Part shown: positions 55,710 to 62,624 of the stretch, in pieces | Position numbering within the stretch: position 1 is the first letter of the stretch | Layout: each line of letters begins with the position of its first letter | NCBI RefSeq assembly: GCF_018069875.1 | Contig: NZ_JAGQDF010000003.1 | Location: 124,001 to 188,000 of the forward strand | DNA length: 64,000 nt | Direction: 5' to 3' | Source: Ideonella alba | Lineage (GTDB): Bacteria; Pseudomonadota; Gammaproteobacteria; Burkholderiales; Burkholderiaceae_C | Made by a program: the position numbers and the translations under genes | The notes under the pieces: model-generated | The model's database searches: none | What the model saw: the letters and a program-made list of their open reading frames with translations, nothing else | What the model was told of the DNA's origin: nothing

Positions 55710-56668
55710 AGCTGCTCTTCGTTGCCGACCCGCTTGCCACCTTCAAGACCCACAAGGACTCGACCTTCGCGATGATGCGCGAGGCCGCCCGCCGCGGCCA
55801 CGAGCTCCTCGCCTGCGAGCCCGCCCAGTTGCATTGGCGCCAGGGTGGCCGCGTGTCGGCGCGGCTGCTGCGCCTGACGCTGACCGGCCGCAGCGGCTAC
55901 GGCGTGGACGACTGGTACACCGCCGAGGCCCTGGGCGAGACCGCGCTGGCCGATGTGGATGCGGTGGTGATGCGCAAGGACCCGCCCTTCGACAGCGAGT
56001 ATTTCTACGCCACCCACCTGCTGGGCCGCGCCGAGGCCGAGGGCGCGCGCGTTTTCAACAGCCCGCGCGCGCTGCGCGACCACCCCGAGAAGCTGGCCAT
56101 CCTCGAGTTCCCCGAGTTCATCGCGCCCACCCTGGTCACCCGCAGCGCCGACGACGTGCGCGCCTTCCACGCCGAGCAGCGCGACATCATCCTCAAGCCG
56201 CTGGACGGCATGGGCGGCATGGGCATCTTCCGCGTGCGCGACGACGGCCTGAACCTGGGCGCCATCCTCGAGAGCCTGAACCGCGACGGCGCCGAGACCA
56301 TCATGGTCCAGCGCTACCTGCCCGAGATCGCCGACGGCGACAAGCGCATCCTGGTGATCGACGGCCAGCCCGTGCCCTTCTGCCTGGCCCGCATCCCGCA
56401 GGGCGGCGAGGTGCGCGGCAACCTGGCCGCCGGTGGCAAGGGCGTGGCGCGGCCGATCAGCGCGCGCGACCGCGAGATCGCCGAGGCCATCGGGCCGGTG
56501 CTGGCCGCGCGCGGCCTGCTGCTGGTGGGCCTGGATGTGATTGGCACCTGCCTCACCGAGATCAACGTCACCAGCCCCACCTGCTTCCAGGAGATCACCG
56601 ACCAGACCGGGCATGACGTGGCCGCCCAGTTCATCACCGCGCTGGAGGCCGCATGCGCATCGCGCTGA
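55706..56668 (+). CDS. gshB: Glutathione synthetase
   Basis: 320 residues. The N-terminus [33 protein letters not shown], the ATP-grasp loop [14 protein letters not shown] and the C-terminal [17 protein letters not shown] are diagnostic. The enzyme joins gamma-glutamylcysteine and glycine using ATP. It overlaps PAP2 by 4 bp upstream and mgsA by 16 bp downstream. gshA is not in the window. Co-transcription with methylglyoxal synthase is notable, because glutathione is the co-substrate for methylglyoxal removal. Confidence 0.97.
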   Translation: MKLLFVADPLATFKTHKDSTFAMMREAARRGHELLACEPAQLHWRQGGRVSARLLRLTLTGRSGYGVDDWYTAEALGETALADVDAVVMRKDPPFDSEYFYATHLLGRAEAEGARVFNSPRALRDHPEKLAILEFPEFIAPTLVTRSADDVRAFHAEQRDIILKPLDGMGGMGIFRVRDDGLNLGAILESLNRDGAETIMVQRYLPEIADGDKRILVIDGQPVPFCLARIPQGGEVRGNLAAGGKGVARPISARDREIAEAIGPVLAARGLLLVGLDVIGTCLTEINVTSPTCFQEITDQTGHDVAAQFITALEAACASR

Positions 56669-57015
56669 TCGCCCATGACCGCATGAAGGACCGCATGGTG
56701 GCGCTGGCGCGCGAGTTCGCGCCGATGCTGCGCCAGCACCAGCTGATGGGCACCGGCACCACCGGCGGCCGGCTGATCGACGAGGTCGGCCTGGACGTGG
56801 AGCGCCTGCTCAGCGGCCCGCTGGGCGGTGACCTGCAGATCGGCGCGCGGCTGTCGGTGGGCGAGGTCGACGCGGTGGTCTTCCTGCGCGACCCGATGAC
56901 GCCGCAGCCCCACGAGCCCGACATCAACGCGCTGGTGCGGGCCTGTGATGTGCACGATGTGCCTTGCGCCACCAATGTCAGCAGCGCCCGGCTGCTGCTG
57001 CGCGCGCTGGGCTGA
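56653..57015 (+). CDS. mgsA: Methylglyoxal synthase-like protein
   Basis: 120 residues, shorter than E. coli MgsA (152) by trimming both ends. The catalytic segments are retained: AHD near the N-terminus ([13 protein letters not shown]), TGTTGGRL phosphate loop, [12 protein letters not shown], and the [18 protein letters not shown] block with the D and H residues of the active site. It would convert dihydroxyacetone phosphate to methylglyoxal and phosphate, bypassing lower glycolysis when phosphate is scarce. The start overlaps gshB by 16 bp. A T-run (57018-57024) follows the stop, but with only a weak 6-bp stem before it. Confidence 0.88.
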   Translation: MRIALIAHDRMKDRMVALAREFAPMLRQHQLMGTGTTGGRLIDEVGLDVERLLSGPLGGDLQIGARLSVGEVDAVVFLRDPMTPQPHEPDINALVRACDVHDVPCATNVSSARLLLRALG

Positions 57016-57034
57016 CATTTTTTTCGCGCCGGCC

Positions 57035-57061
57035 TGAAAGGTTGGGCGGTCCTGGGCCGAC
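57035..57061 (+). promoter_or_regulatory. ECF-sigma-like promoter of cysteine-rich peptide gene 1
   Basis: TGAAAGG (57035-57041) and CGAC (57058-57061) are separated by 16 nt. In copies 2 and 3 of the peptide gene the same layout is TGTCAGG, 15 nt, CGAC. Directly downstream are two TGCAC direct repeats (57072-57076 and 57084-57088). The start codon is at 57116. The match to copies 2 and 3 is weaker here, so this one is least certain. Confidence 0.45.
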
Positions 57062-57115
57062 TGAAGTCGTGTGCACGATCCATTGCACCTCTTCAACCCA
57101 ACCCAAGGACCCACC

Positions 57116-57334
57116 ATGAACCTCCGTCACGCCGCCCTGATCGCCGCCGCCCTGATCGCCCAGTCCGCCGCCCACGCCGCGCCGGGCAAGGACAGCTCGT
57201 GCGGTGCCGGCTCCTGCGGCAAGAAGACCGCCACCGCGCCGAAGAACGCTGCCTCGGACGCTGCCTGCAGCAAGAAGGACGGTGGCAAGGAGTCGTCGTG
57301 CGCCAAGAAGGATGGCGGTTGCTCGAAGAAGTGA
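57116..57334 (+). CDS. Cysteine-rich exported peptide 1 (bufferin/HvfA-like RiPP precursor)
   Basis: 72 residues. Signal peptide MNLRHAALIAAALIAQSAAHAA, then a mature part of 50 residues with five Cys in Lys/Ser/Gly-rich surroundings (DSSCGAGSCGKK, then AACSKKDGG, SSCAKKDGG, CSKK). It differs from copies 2 and 3 by lacking one 7-residue unit CSKKDGG (21 bp) and by one Ser-to-Ala change. In bufferin (HvfA) precursors, Cys residues are turned into thiooxazole/oxazolone-thioamide groups that bind copper. Here the E-G-K-C-G motif is absent and S-C-G and K-K-D-G-G-C are used instead. The maturase gene is 4 kb away, beside copy 2. Confidence 0.75.
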   Translation: MNLRHAALIAAALIAQSAAHAAPGKDSSCGAGSCGKKTATAPKNAASDAACSKKDGGKESSCAKKDGGCSKK

Positions 57335-57387
57335 GCGCAGCGCCGCCCTGGCGCGTTGGTTCAAGACAGGCCCGCGCGGGCGCCACA

Positions 57388-57417
57388 GACTCCGGTCCTC
57401 CCTGGATGACCGGAGTC
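57388..57417 (+). promoter_or_regulatory. Perfect hairpin covering the ribosome-binding site of the molybdenum hydroxylase small subunit
   Basis: Arms GACTCCGGTC (57388-57397) and GACCGGAGTC (57408-57417) pair over 10 bp with a 10-base loop. The 3' arm contains the Shine-Dalgarno GGAG (57412-57415), 6 nt before the ATG at 57422. In the mRNA this fold would hide the ribosome-binding site. As DNA it could instead be an operator. A ligand-sensing role is speculative. Confidence 0.65.
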
Positions 57418-57421
57418 GCTC

Positions 57422-57895
57422 ATGTTCCTCAGCATCAATGGCCAGCGGCACACGGTGCCGGACGGCTGGCAGGATGACACGCTGCTGATGGTGTTGCGCG
57501 AGGCCCTCGGCCTCGTCGGCCCGAAGCTGGGTTGCGGCCAGGGCCAGTGCGGCGCCTGCACCGTGCTGGTCGATGGCCAGCCGCAGCGCAGCTGCCTGCT
57601 GCCGGTGTCGGCGGTATTGCAGCGCCCGATCACCACCCTCGAAGGCCTGGCCGGGCCCGACGGCCGTCTGCACCCGGTGCAGCAGGCCTGGCTGGACGAA
57701 GCCGTGCCGCAGTGCGGCTACTGCCAGGCCGGCCAGATCATGGCCACGGTGGCCCTGCTCGATGCCACGCCGCAGCCCACGCGACAGCAGGTCGAGGCCG
57801 CGCTGGCGCCGCAGCTGTGCCGCTGCGGCACCCAGCCCCGCATCCGCCGCGCGGTGCAGCGCGCGGTGCAACTGCGCCAGCAGGCTGCGCGGTGA
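57422..57895 (+). CDS. [2Fe-2S] small subunit of a molybdenum hydroxylase (IorA-like)
   Basis: 157 residues. An N-terminal plant-type ferredoxin cluster site, C-x4-C-x2-C (GCGQGQCGACTVLVDG, about 40-50) with a fourth Cys in QRSCLLP. A C-terminal four-helix cluster domain has QCGYCQAGQIM and LCRCGTQPRIRRAV. These bind the two [2Fe-2S] centres of xanthine-dehydrogenase-family enzymes. It matches the small subunits of isoquinoline 1-oxidoreductase and aldehyde oxidoreductases. The gene overlaps the large subunit by 4 bp (GTGA). It lies between cysteine-rich peptide copies 1 and 2. Confidence 0.93.
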   Translation: MFLSINGQRHTVPDGWQDDTLLMVLREALGLVGPKLGCGQGQCGACTVLVDGQPQRSCLLPVSAVLQRPITTLEGLAGPDGRLHPVQQAWLDEAVPQCGYCQAGQIMATVALLDATPQPTRQQVEAALAPQLCRCGTQPRIRRAVQRAVQLRQQAAR

Positions 57896-59964
57896 GGCGC
57901 CGCACCTTTGTGGCGGCCGGTGCGGCCGGCCTGACCGTCTGGCTGGGCGCCTGCGCGCTGCCGGTGATTCCGCGGCGCCCCACGCCCGATGCCGAAGCGG
58001 CGCTGGGCTGGGTGCGCTTCGACGGCACGCGTTACCGGCTGTGGCTGCCGCGCGCCGAGATGGGCCAGCAGATCGACACCGCACTGGCCCAGATCGCCTG
58101 CGAGGAGCTGGGCATCGAGCCGGCGCAGCTGGACGTGCTGCTGCCCTCCACCGCCGACATCCCGCGCGTGCGCGCCACCGTGGGCAGCGAGTCGGTGCAG
58201 GCCTTTGCGCTGCCGCTGGCCCAGGCCTGCGCCACGCTGCGCGATGCGCTGGCGCGAGGCCAGCACCAGGGCACGCTGGTGGCCGAGCCGCGGCCGGCCT
58301 CGCAGCCGCGGGCATGGCGGCCGGGCGGGCGCTGGGTGGGCGCCTCGCTGCCGTCGGCCGCGCATGCGGCGCTGGTGCGCGGCGCGCCGCTGTTCACGGC
58401 CGACGTGCGCCGACCCGGCCTGCTGTACGGCCGGGTGCTGCGGGCACCGGCCTCGCCCGACCTGGCCTCACGCGTGCTGGCGCTGGACGAGGCCGCCGCC
58501 CGCGCTGTGCCGGGCTTCGTGGCACTGGTGCGCGAGGCGCGCCTGGTGCAGGGCCGCAGCCTGGGCCTGGGCGTGCTGGCGCGCACGCCGGGCGCGCTGG
58601 ACCGCATCGAGGCCGCGCTGGCGCTGCGCTGGCAGGTCGACGGCGACCTGGGGCCGGCGCCGCTGGCGCAGCAGCTGGACATCGACATCCACCTGGCCGG
58701 TGGCGCGCTGCCGCACCGGCTGCGCGACGATGGCCCCGGCGAGCCCGGGGGACGCTGGGACGTGGACCTGCGGCTGGACCTGCCCGCCGCGCCGCACAAC
58801 GCGATCGAGCCGCGCTGCGCCGTGGCCCAGGTGCGCGCCGATGGCGGCTTGGACCTGTGGGCCGGCACCCAGGACGCGTTCTATGTGCGTGACGTGGTGG
58901 CCCACCACACCGGCCTGTCCGCGGACCAGGTGGTGCTGCACACCCAGCGCATCGGCGGCGGCTTTGGCGGGCGCACGATCTGCACCGTCGAACTGGAGGC
59001 GGCGCTGCTGGCGCGGTCGGCCGAGGCCGCCGGCGCGCCGGTCAAGCTGCAATGGACCCGCGCGCAGGAGCTGCGCCAGGGCTTTCACCGGCCGCCGTCG
59101 AGCCACCGCATCCGTGCCCGGCTGGACGGCGGCCGCCTGGTGGCCTGGTGGCATGCCTTCGCGACCACGCCGATCCTGCTGACCAATGCGGCCTTGCCGG
59201 CCTGGCTGAACCCGCTCACCCGGCTGGTGGGCGACGCCGGCGCGGCCCGCGGCGCGCTGCCGCCCTACCGTGTGCCCTGGCAGCGTGTCGAACACACGCT
59301 GGTGCGCTTGCCGCTGTACACCGGGCCGTGGCGCGGGCTGGGGGCCGGGCCCAACGCGCTGGCGATCGAGTCGGCCATCGACGCCTGCGCGCGCGCTGCC
59401 GGCCGCGACCCGCTGGCCTTCCGGCTCGACCATGTCGACGACCCGCGCCTGCGCCGCGTGCTGCTGCGCGTGGCCGAGGCCGCCGGCTGGTCGCGGCCGC
59501 GGACCGCCGGCACCGGTCGTGGCCTGGCCTGCGGCGTCTACAAGGGCGCGGCCTATGTCGCCACCGTGGCCGAGGTGGCTGCGGTGGATGGCCGCTGGCG
59601 CGTCACGCGCCTGGTCTGCGCGGTCGATGTGGGCCGCATCATCCACCCCGGTGCCGTGCGGGCCCAGTGCGAAGGCAACCTGGTCTGGGGCCTGGGCATG
59701 GTCTTGACCGACCAGTTGCCGCTGGATGCGCACGGCGTGGCGGCCACCGGCTTCGACGGCGCACCGATCCCGCGCCTGCCCGAGGTCCCACCGATCGAGG
59801 TGCTGCTGGTCGACGAGGGCGACCCGCCCGGCGGTGCCGGCGAGACCGCGATCGTCGGCGCCGCGGCGGCCGTGGGCAACGCCCTGCATGACGCCAGCGG
59901 TCGCCGGCCCACGCAGCTGCCGCTGGCGGTCGACCTGCGCATCGCGGCATCATCGACCCCATGA
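57892..59964 (+). CDS. Molybdopterin-binding large subunit of an aldehyde/isoquinoline-type oxidoreductase (IorB-like)
   Basis: 690 residues from a GTG that overlaps the preceding stop codon. The N-terminus VRRRTFVAAGAAGLTVWLGAC combines a twin-arginine-like signal with a possible lipobox (L-G-A-C), so export is likely. Conserved cofactor loops are visible: RIGGGFGGRT (about 365), PYRVPWQRVEHT, VDVGRIIHPGAVRAQ. The catalytic Glu lies near the C-terminus in PPGGAGETAIVGAAAAVGNAL. It would hydroxylate an aldehyde or N-heterocycle. The electron acceptor is not encoded nearby. ATGA overlap with the AraC-type regulator suggests co-transcription. Confidence 0.92.
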   Translation: MRRRTFVAAGAAGLTVWLGACALPVIPRRPTPDAEAALGWVRFDGTRYRLWLPRAEMGQQIDTALAQIACEELGIEPAQLDVLLPSTADIPRVRATVGSESVQAFALPLAQACATLRDALARGQHQGTLVAEPRPASQPRAWRPGGRWVGASLPSAAHAALVRGAPLFTADVRRPGLLYGRVLRAPASPDLASRVLALDEAAARAVPGFVALVREARLVQGRSLGLGVLARTPGALDRIEAALALRWQVDGDLGPAPLAQQLDIDIHLAGGALPHRLRDDGPGEPGGRWDVDLRLDLPAAPHNAIEPRCAVAQVRADGGLDLWAGTQDAFYVRDVVAHHTGLSADQVVLHTQRIGGGFGGRTICTVELEAALLARSAEAAGAPVKLQWTRAQELRQGFHRPPSSHRIRARLDGGRLVAWWHAFATTPILLTNAALPAWLNPLTRLVGDAGAARGALPPYRVPWQRVEHTLVRLPLYTGPWRGLGAGPNALAIESAIDACARAAGRDPLAFRLDHVDDPRLRRVLLRVAEAAGWSRPRTAGTGRGLACGVYKGAAYVATVAEVAAVDGRWRVTRLVCAVDVGRIIHPGAVRAQCEGNLVWGLGMVLTDQLPLDAHGVAATGFDGAPIPRLPEVPPIEVLLVDEGDPPGGAGETAIVGAAAAVGNALHDASGRRPTQLPLAVDLRIAASSTP

Positions 59965-60881
59965 AGGACTTCGCCGCCGCCGCGATGCTGCGCCTGGTGG
60001 CGCTGGGACTGCGCCGGGAAGGGCTGGTCGGCGGGCCGCTGCCCGGCGCGTCGGCGGCGCTGGTGCCGCTGCAGGACAAGCGCCAGCAGCTGGCGCAGCT
60101 GATGCAGGCCCATGGCCCCGACCTGCTGCTGCGCCTGGGCCTGGCGGTGCAGGACGCGGCCGACGAGCCCACGCTGCGCGCGCTGACCCAGGCGCGCAGC
60201 GCGCCCGACCTGATTGAGCGCTGGCAGCGGCTGGAGCGCTATGTGCACTCGCGCCACCGCGTGCTCCTGCTGGCGGGCCAGGCCGGCGGCTGCACGCTGC
60301 GCCATGTCTCCTTGCACGCCGGCGAGGCCCCCCACGCCGCCGAGGACCTGCTGGTGCTGGGCCTGCTGGTCGGGCTGCTGCGGCGCCTGGGCACCCCGGC
60401 GCTGCGCGCGCGCCTGGCGGGCGAGGCCGACTGGCGTTACCAGCAGGATGGCTGGCGCGCGGCACCGATGCCCGCGGCCACGCACACCTGGGAGCTGGCC
60501 TGGCGGGCGAGCGCCGACGTTGCGGCGCCGGGCAGCGAGCCGGACCTCGCGGCCACCGTGGCGGCGGCACGGCAGCAACTGGCGGCCGATGTCGCGGCGC
60601 CGTGGACCCTGCCGCGCCTGGCCGAGGCCCTGCAGCTCAGGCCCCGCACCCTGCAGCGCCGGCTCACCGACGCGGGCAGCTCCTTCTCGCAGCTCTGGAC
60701 CGAGGTGCGCCTGGCGCAGTCGGCGCGCCTGCTGCTCGACACCCGGGAGCCGGCCGCGCAGATCGGCTACCTGTGCGGCTTCGCCGACCAGGCCCACTTC
60801 ACGCGCAGCTTCAAGCGCAGCACCGCCATGACCCCGGCGGTCTACCGCGCGCAGTTCGCCGGCGCTGCGCTGGCGCAGTAA
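59961..60881 (+). CDS. AraC-family transcriptional regulator
   Basis: 306 residues; the ATG overlaps the preceding stop codon by 4 bp. The C-terminal 100 residues are a double helix-turn-helix of AraC type (TLPRLAEALQLRPRTLQRRLTDAGSSFSQLWTEVRLAQSARLLLDTREPAAQIGYLCGFADQAHFTRSFKR). The N-terminal 180 residues have the look of an AraC_binding arabinose-independent sensor domain (GEAPHAAEDLLVLGLLVGLLRRLG). It probably controls the molybdenum hydroxylase genes, and possibly the neighbouring peptide genes. The downstream peptide gene 2 follows after a 123-bp gap with its own promoter-like region. Confidence 0.9.
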   Translation: MKDFAAAAMLRLVALGLRREGLVGGPLPGASAALVPLQDKRQQLAQLMQAHGPDLLLRLGLAVQDAADEPTLRALTQARSAPDLIERWQRLERYVHSRHRVLLLAGQAGGCTLRHVSLHAGEAPHAAEDLLVLGLLVGLLRRLGTPALRARLAGEADWRYQQDGWRAAPMPAATHTWELAWRASADVAAPGSEPDLAATVAAARQQLAADVAAPWTLPRLAEALQLRPRTLQRRLTDAGSSFSQLWTEVRLAQSARLLLDTREPAAQIGYLCGFADQAHFTRSFKRSTAMTPAVYRAQFAGAALAQ

Positions 60882-60922
60882 CGGCAGCACGCAGCGCGCA
60901 TCGAAAAAAAGTTCAAGAAGGC

Positions 60923-60948
60923 TGTCAGGTTTCGGCGGCTGGCTCGAC
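60923..60948 (+). promoter_or_regulatory. ECF-sigma-like promoter of cysteine-rich peptide gene 2
   Basis: TGTCAGG (60923-60929), 15-nt spacer, CGAC (60945-60948). The same sequence and spacing recur in front of copy 3 (TGTCAGG 62526-62532, CGAC 62548-62551), and about 20 of the 26 bases are identical. The -35/-10 layout fits an ECF sigma factor. The zinc-finger gene downstream could encode its anti-sigma factor, but no sigma gene is in the window. Confidence 0.6.
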
Positions 60949-60958
60949 AGACAGGATG

Positions 60959-60973
60959 TGCACACCGTGTGCA
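60959..60973. promoter_or_regulatory. Palindrome at the start of the peptide 2 transcript
   Basis: TGCACACCGTGTGCA, perfect 6-bp arms with a 3-base centre, 11 bp downstream of the CGAC of the promoter-like site and 31 bp before the ATG at 61005. It would lie at or near the transcription start, either as a repressor operator or as a 5'-end RNA stem. Copy 3 has a variant, CATGCAC-5-GTGCATG. Confidence 0.55.
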
Positions 60974-61004
60974 TCACTTCTGAAACCCACCAAGGAAACC
61001 GACC

Positions 61005-61244
61005 ATGAACCTCCGTCACGCCGCCCTGATCGCCGCCGCCCTGATCGCCCAGTCCGCCGCCCACGCCGCGCCGGGCAAGGACAGCTCGTGCGGTGCCGGC
61101 TCCTGCGGCAAGAAGACCGCCACCGCGCCGAAGAACGCTGCCTCGGACGCCGCCTGCAGCAAGAAGGACGGCGGCTGCAGCAAGAAGGACGGTGGCAAGG
61201 AGTCGTCGTGCTCCAAGAAGGACGGCGGCTGCTCGAAGAAGTGA
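61005..61244 (+). CDS. Cysteine-rich exported peptide 2 (bufferin/HvfA-like RiPP precursor)
   Basis: 79 residues, identical in sequence to copy 3 and one CSKKDGG unit longer than copy 1. Signal peptide to about residue 22, then six Cys: SSC-GAGSC-...-AACSKKDGGCSKKDGGKESSCSKKDGGCSKK. The Lys/Asp/Gly/Ser surroundings and the Sec-type signal match HvfA/BufA2-like metallophore precursors. Ribosome-binding region AAGGA. The stop codon is 8 bp before the maturase gene (bufB), so the two are surely co-translated. The mature peptide would be exported to the periplasm after modification of Cys residues. Confidence 0.82.
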   Translation: MNLRHAALIAAALIAQSAAHAAPGKDSSCGAGSCGKKTATAPKNAASDAACSKKDGGCSKKDGGKESSCSKKDGGCSKK

Positions 61245-61252
61245 GACCCGCG

Positions 61253-62044
61253 ATGAACACGCCAGCTGTGGGTGTGGGCTATCGGCGCGAGATGGCCGGG
61301 TGGGATCTGGCGGCGCTGCCCGCCGACTTCCACGAGGTCGTCCCCGAGAACTGGCTGCGCCGCGACCGCGCCCCGCTGCACGCGATGCGTGCACTGGGTC
61401 GGCCGGTGTGGCTGCACGGGGTCACGCTGAACCTGGGCGGCACCGCGCCGCTGAATGCGGCGATGCTGCGCGAGGTGGCTTCGCTGATGGATGAGCTGGG
61501 CGCCACCTGGTACTCCGACCACCTGGCCGCCAGCGGCGACGCCCACCAGCTGCACGACCTGTTCCCGCTGCCGCACACCCACAGCGAGCTGATCCGGGTG
61601 TCCGACCGCATCCGCCAGGCGCAGGACATCCTGGGCCGGCGCATGGCGATCGAGAACCCCACCTGGTATGCCAACATCGGCGACATCCCCGAGCCCGATT
61701 TCCTGGCCGGCGTGGCCGACCGGGCCGACTGCGCGGTGCTGCTGGACCTGAACAACATCGAGGTCAACCGCAAGAACCACGGCAGCCCGCCGCTGGACGC
61801 CTTCCTCGCCCGCCTGTCACCCGACCGCATCGCCTACCTGCATGTGGCCGGCCACGAATGGGACGAGCGCTTCGGCCTGCATGTGGACACGCATGCGCGC
61901 TCGGCGTCTGAGGAGGTGCGCGCCCAGGCGCGTGCGCTGTCGGCCGCGCACGGCTGGCCGGTGCTGCTGGAATGGGACCATGACCTGCCGGAGCCCGCCG
62001 GCCTGGCCGAGGAGCTCGCATGTCTGCGTTCTTCGACTATGTGA
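61253..62044 (+). CDS. bufB: MNIO/DUF692-family RiPP maturase (BufB/HvfB-like)
   Basis: 263 residues, TIM-barrel of the DUF692 family. Metal-binding and substrate residues typical of multinuclear non-heme iron oxygenases are seen: His in WLHGVTLNLGG, YSDHLAASG, AIENPTWY, LLDLNNIEVNRKNHG, LHVAGHEW, HVDTHARS and LEWDHDLPE. In HvfB and BufB the enzyme oxidises Cys of a small precursor to an oxazolone/thioamide-type ring that binds copper. Here the precursor is copy 2, 8 bp upstream. The bufC-like gene overlaps its 3' end by 25 bp. Confidence 0.92.
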   Translation: MNTPAVGVGYRREMAGWDLAALPADFHEVVPENWLRRDRAPLHAMRALGRPVWLHGVTLNLGGTAPLNAAMLREVASLMDELGATWYSDHLAASGDAHQLHDLFPLPHTHSELIRVSDRIRQAQDILGRRMAIENPTWYANIGDIPEPDFLAGVADRADCAVLLDLNNIEVNRKNHGSPPLDAFLARLSPDRIAYLHVAGHEWDERFGLHVDTHARSASEEVRAQARALSAAHGWPVLLEWDHDLPEPAGLAEELACLRSSTM

Positions 62045-62289
62045 GGGGCCGCAGCGACACGCTGCCCGAAGGCTACGACGAGCGCGGCATGCGCCTGTAC
62101 CGCCACCTGGTGTGGCTGGGCGCCAGCCAGACCATCGAGGCCCACCACCCCACGCTGCGCGAACAGCTGGGCGAAGAGGCCTGGCGCGGGCTGATCGAGG
62201 CCTGGGTGCGTGAGTCCACCTGGGACTCGCCCTTCGTCAACGACCTGGCCGAAGACTTCGTCGCCTTCCTGGCCCGCACCACCGCCTGA
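62020..62289 (+). CDS. bufC: Short DUF2063 protein (minimal BufC/HvfC-like partner)
   Basis: 89 residues: FFDYVRGRSDTLPEGYDERGMRLYRHLVWLGASQTIEAHHPTLREQLGEEAWRGLIEAWVRESTWDSPFVNDLAEDFVAFLART. This is recognisably the N-terminal DUF2063 domain (D-x-G-x-x-x-Y, P-x-L-x-x-x-L-G-x-x-x-W), ending with V-N-D-L-A. HvfC/MbnC partners are about 250 residues, so the C-terminal half is absent. The ATG is inside the bufB 3' end (25-bp overlap). The protein probably presents the precursor to BufB. If the missing half binds the leader, this short form must do so differently. Confidence 0.8.
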   Translation: MSAFFDYVRGRSDTLPEGYDERGMRLYRHLVWLGASQTIEAHHPTLREQLGEEAWRGLIEAWVRESTWDSPFVNDLAEDFVAFLARTTA

Positions 62290-62298
62290 GCGCCTGCG

Positions 62299-62499
62299 AT
62301 GAACTGTCGCGATGCTGCTGCGGTGCTGCACGGCGGGCCGCGCGCCGGCACAGACCGGCGCCGTCGGCTGCAGGCCCGCGCGCACCGCTGGCTGTGCGCC
62401 GACTGCCGCCGCCTGGCCCGCGACGACGCCCGCCTGGACCGGCTGCTGGCGCAGTGGCGCGCGCAGGCCTGGACGGCCGACGACAGCGCGCCGCGTTGA
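62299..62499 (+). CDS. Small zinc-finger (zf-HC2/anti-sigma-like) protein
   Basis: 66 residues with the motif H-x3-C-x2-C (HRWLCADCRRLARDD) preceded by a Cys near the N-terminus (MNCRDAA) and with no membrane helix. ZAS-type anti-sigma factors of ECF sigmas carry the same H-x3-C-x2-C zinc site. In Neisseria an ECF sigma with a zinc-binding anti-sigma controls a bufferin-type operon. It lies 9 bp after bufC and 29 bp before the promoter-like site of peptide 3, so it could sense metal or redox state of this locus. No sigma gene is present in the window. Confidence 0.65.
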   Translation: MNCRDAAAVLHGGPRAGTDRRRRLQARAHRWLCADCRRLARDDARLDRLLAQWRAQAWTADDSAPR

Positions 62500-62525
62500 G
62501 CGGCGAGAAAAACGTGCGATCCAGC

Positions 62526-62577
62526 TGTCAGGTTTCGACGGCTGGCCCGACCAAAGAACATGCACACCACGTGCATG
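62526..62577 (+). promoter_or_regulatory. Promoter-like site and palindrome of cysteine-rich peptide gene 3
   Basis: TGTCAGG (62526-62532), 15-nt spacer, CGAC (62548-62551), as for copy 2. Then a 19-bp palindrome with 7-bp arms, CATGCAC (62559-62565) and GTGCATG (62571-62577). Start codon at 62625. The two elements together are repeated, with small changes, at all three peptide genes. Confidence 0.6.
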
Positions 62578-62624
62578 ACCACCCCAAACCACCCGACCCC
62601 ATCCCACCTCATAAGGACACGACC

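Noticed and set aside
57018-57024. T-run after mgsA as an intrinsic terminator
   Set aside because: Only a weak 6-bp stem (56982-56987 with 57004-57009) precedes it, with an 8-base gap to the T-run and a 16-base loop.
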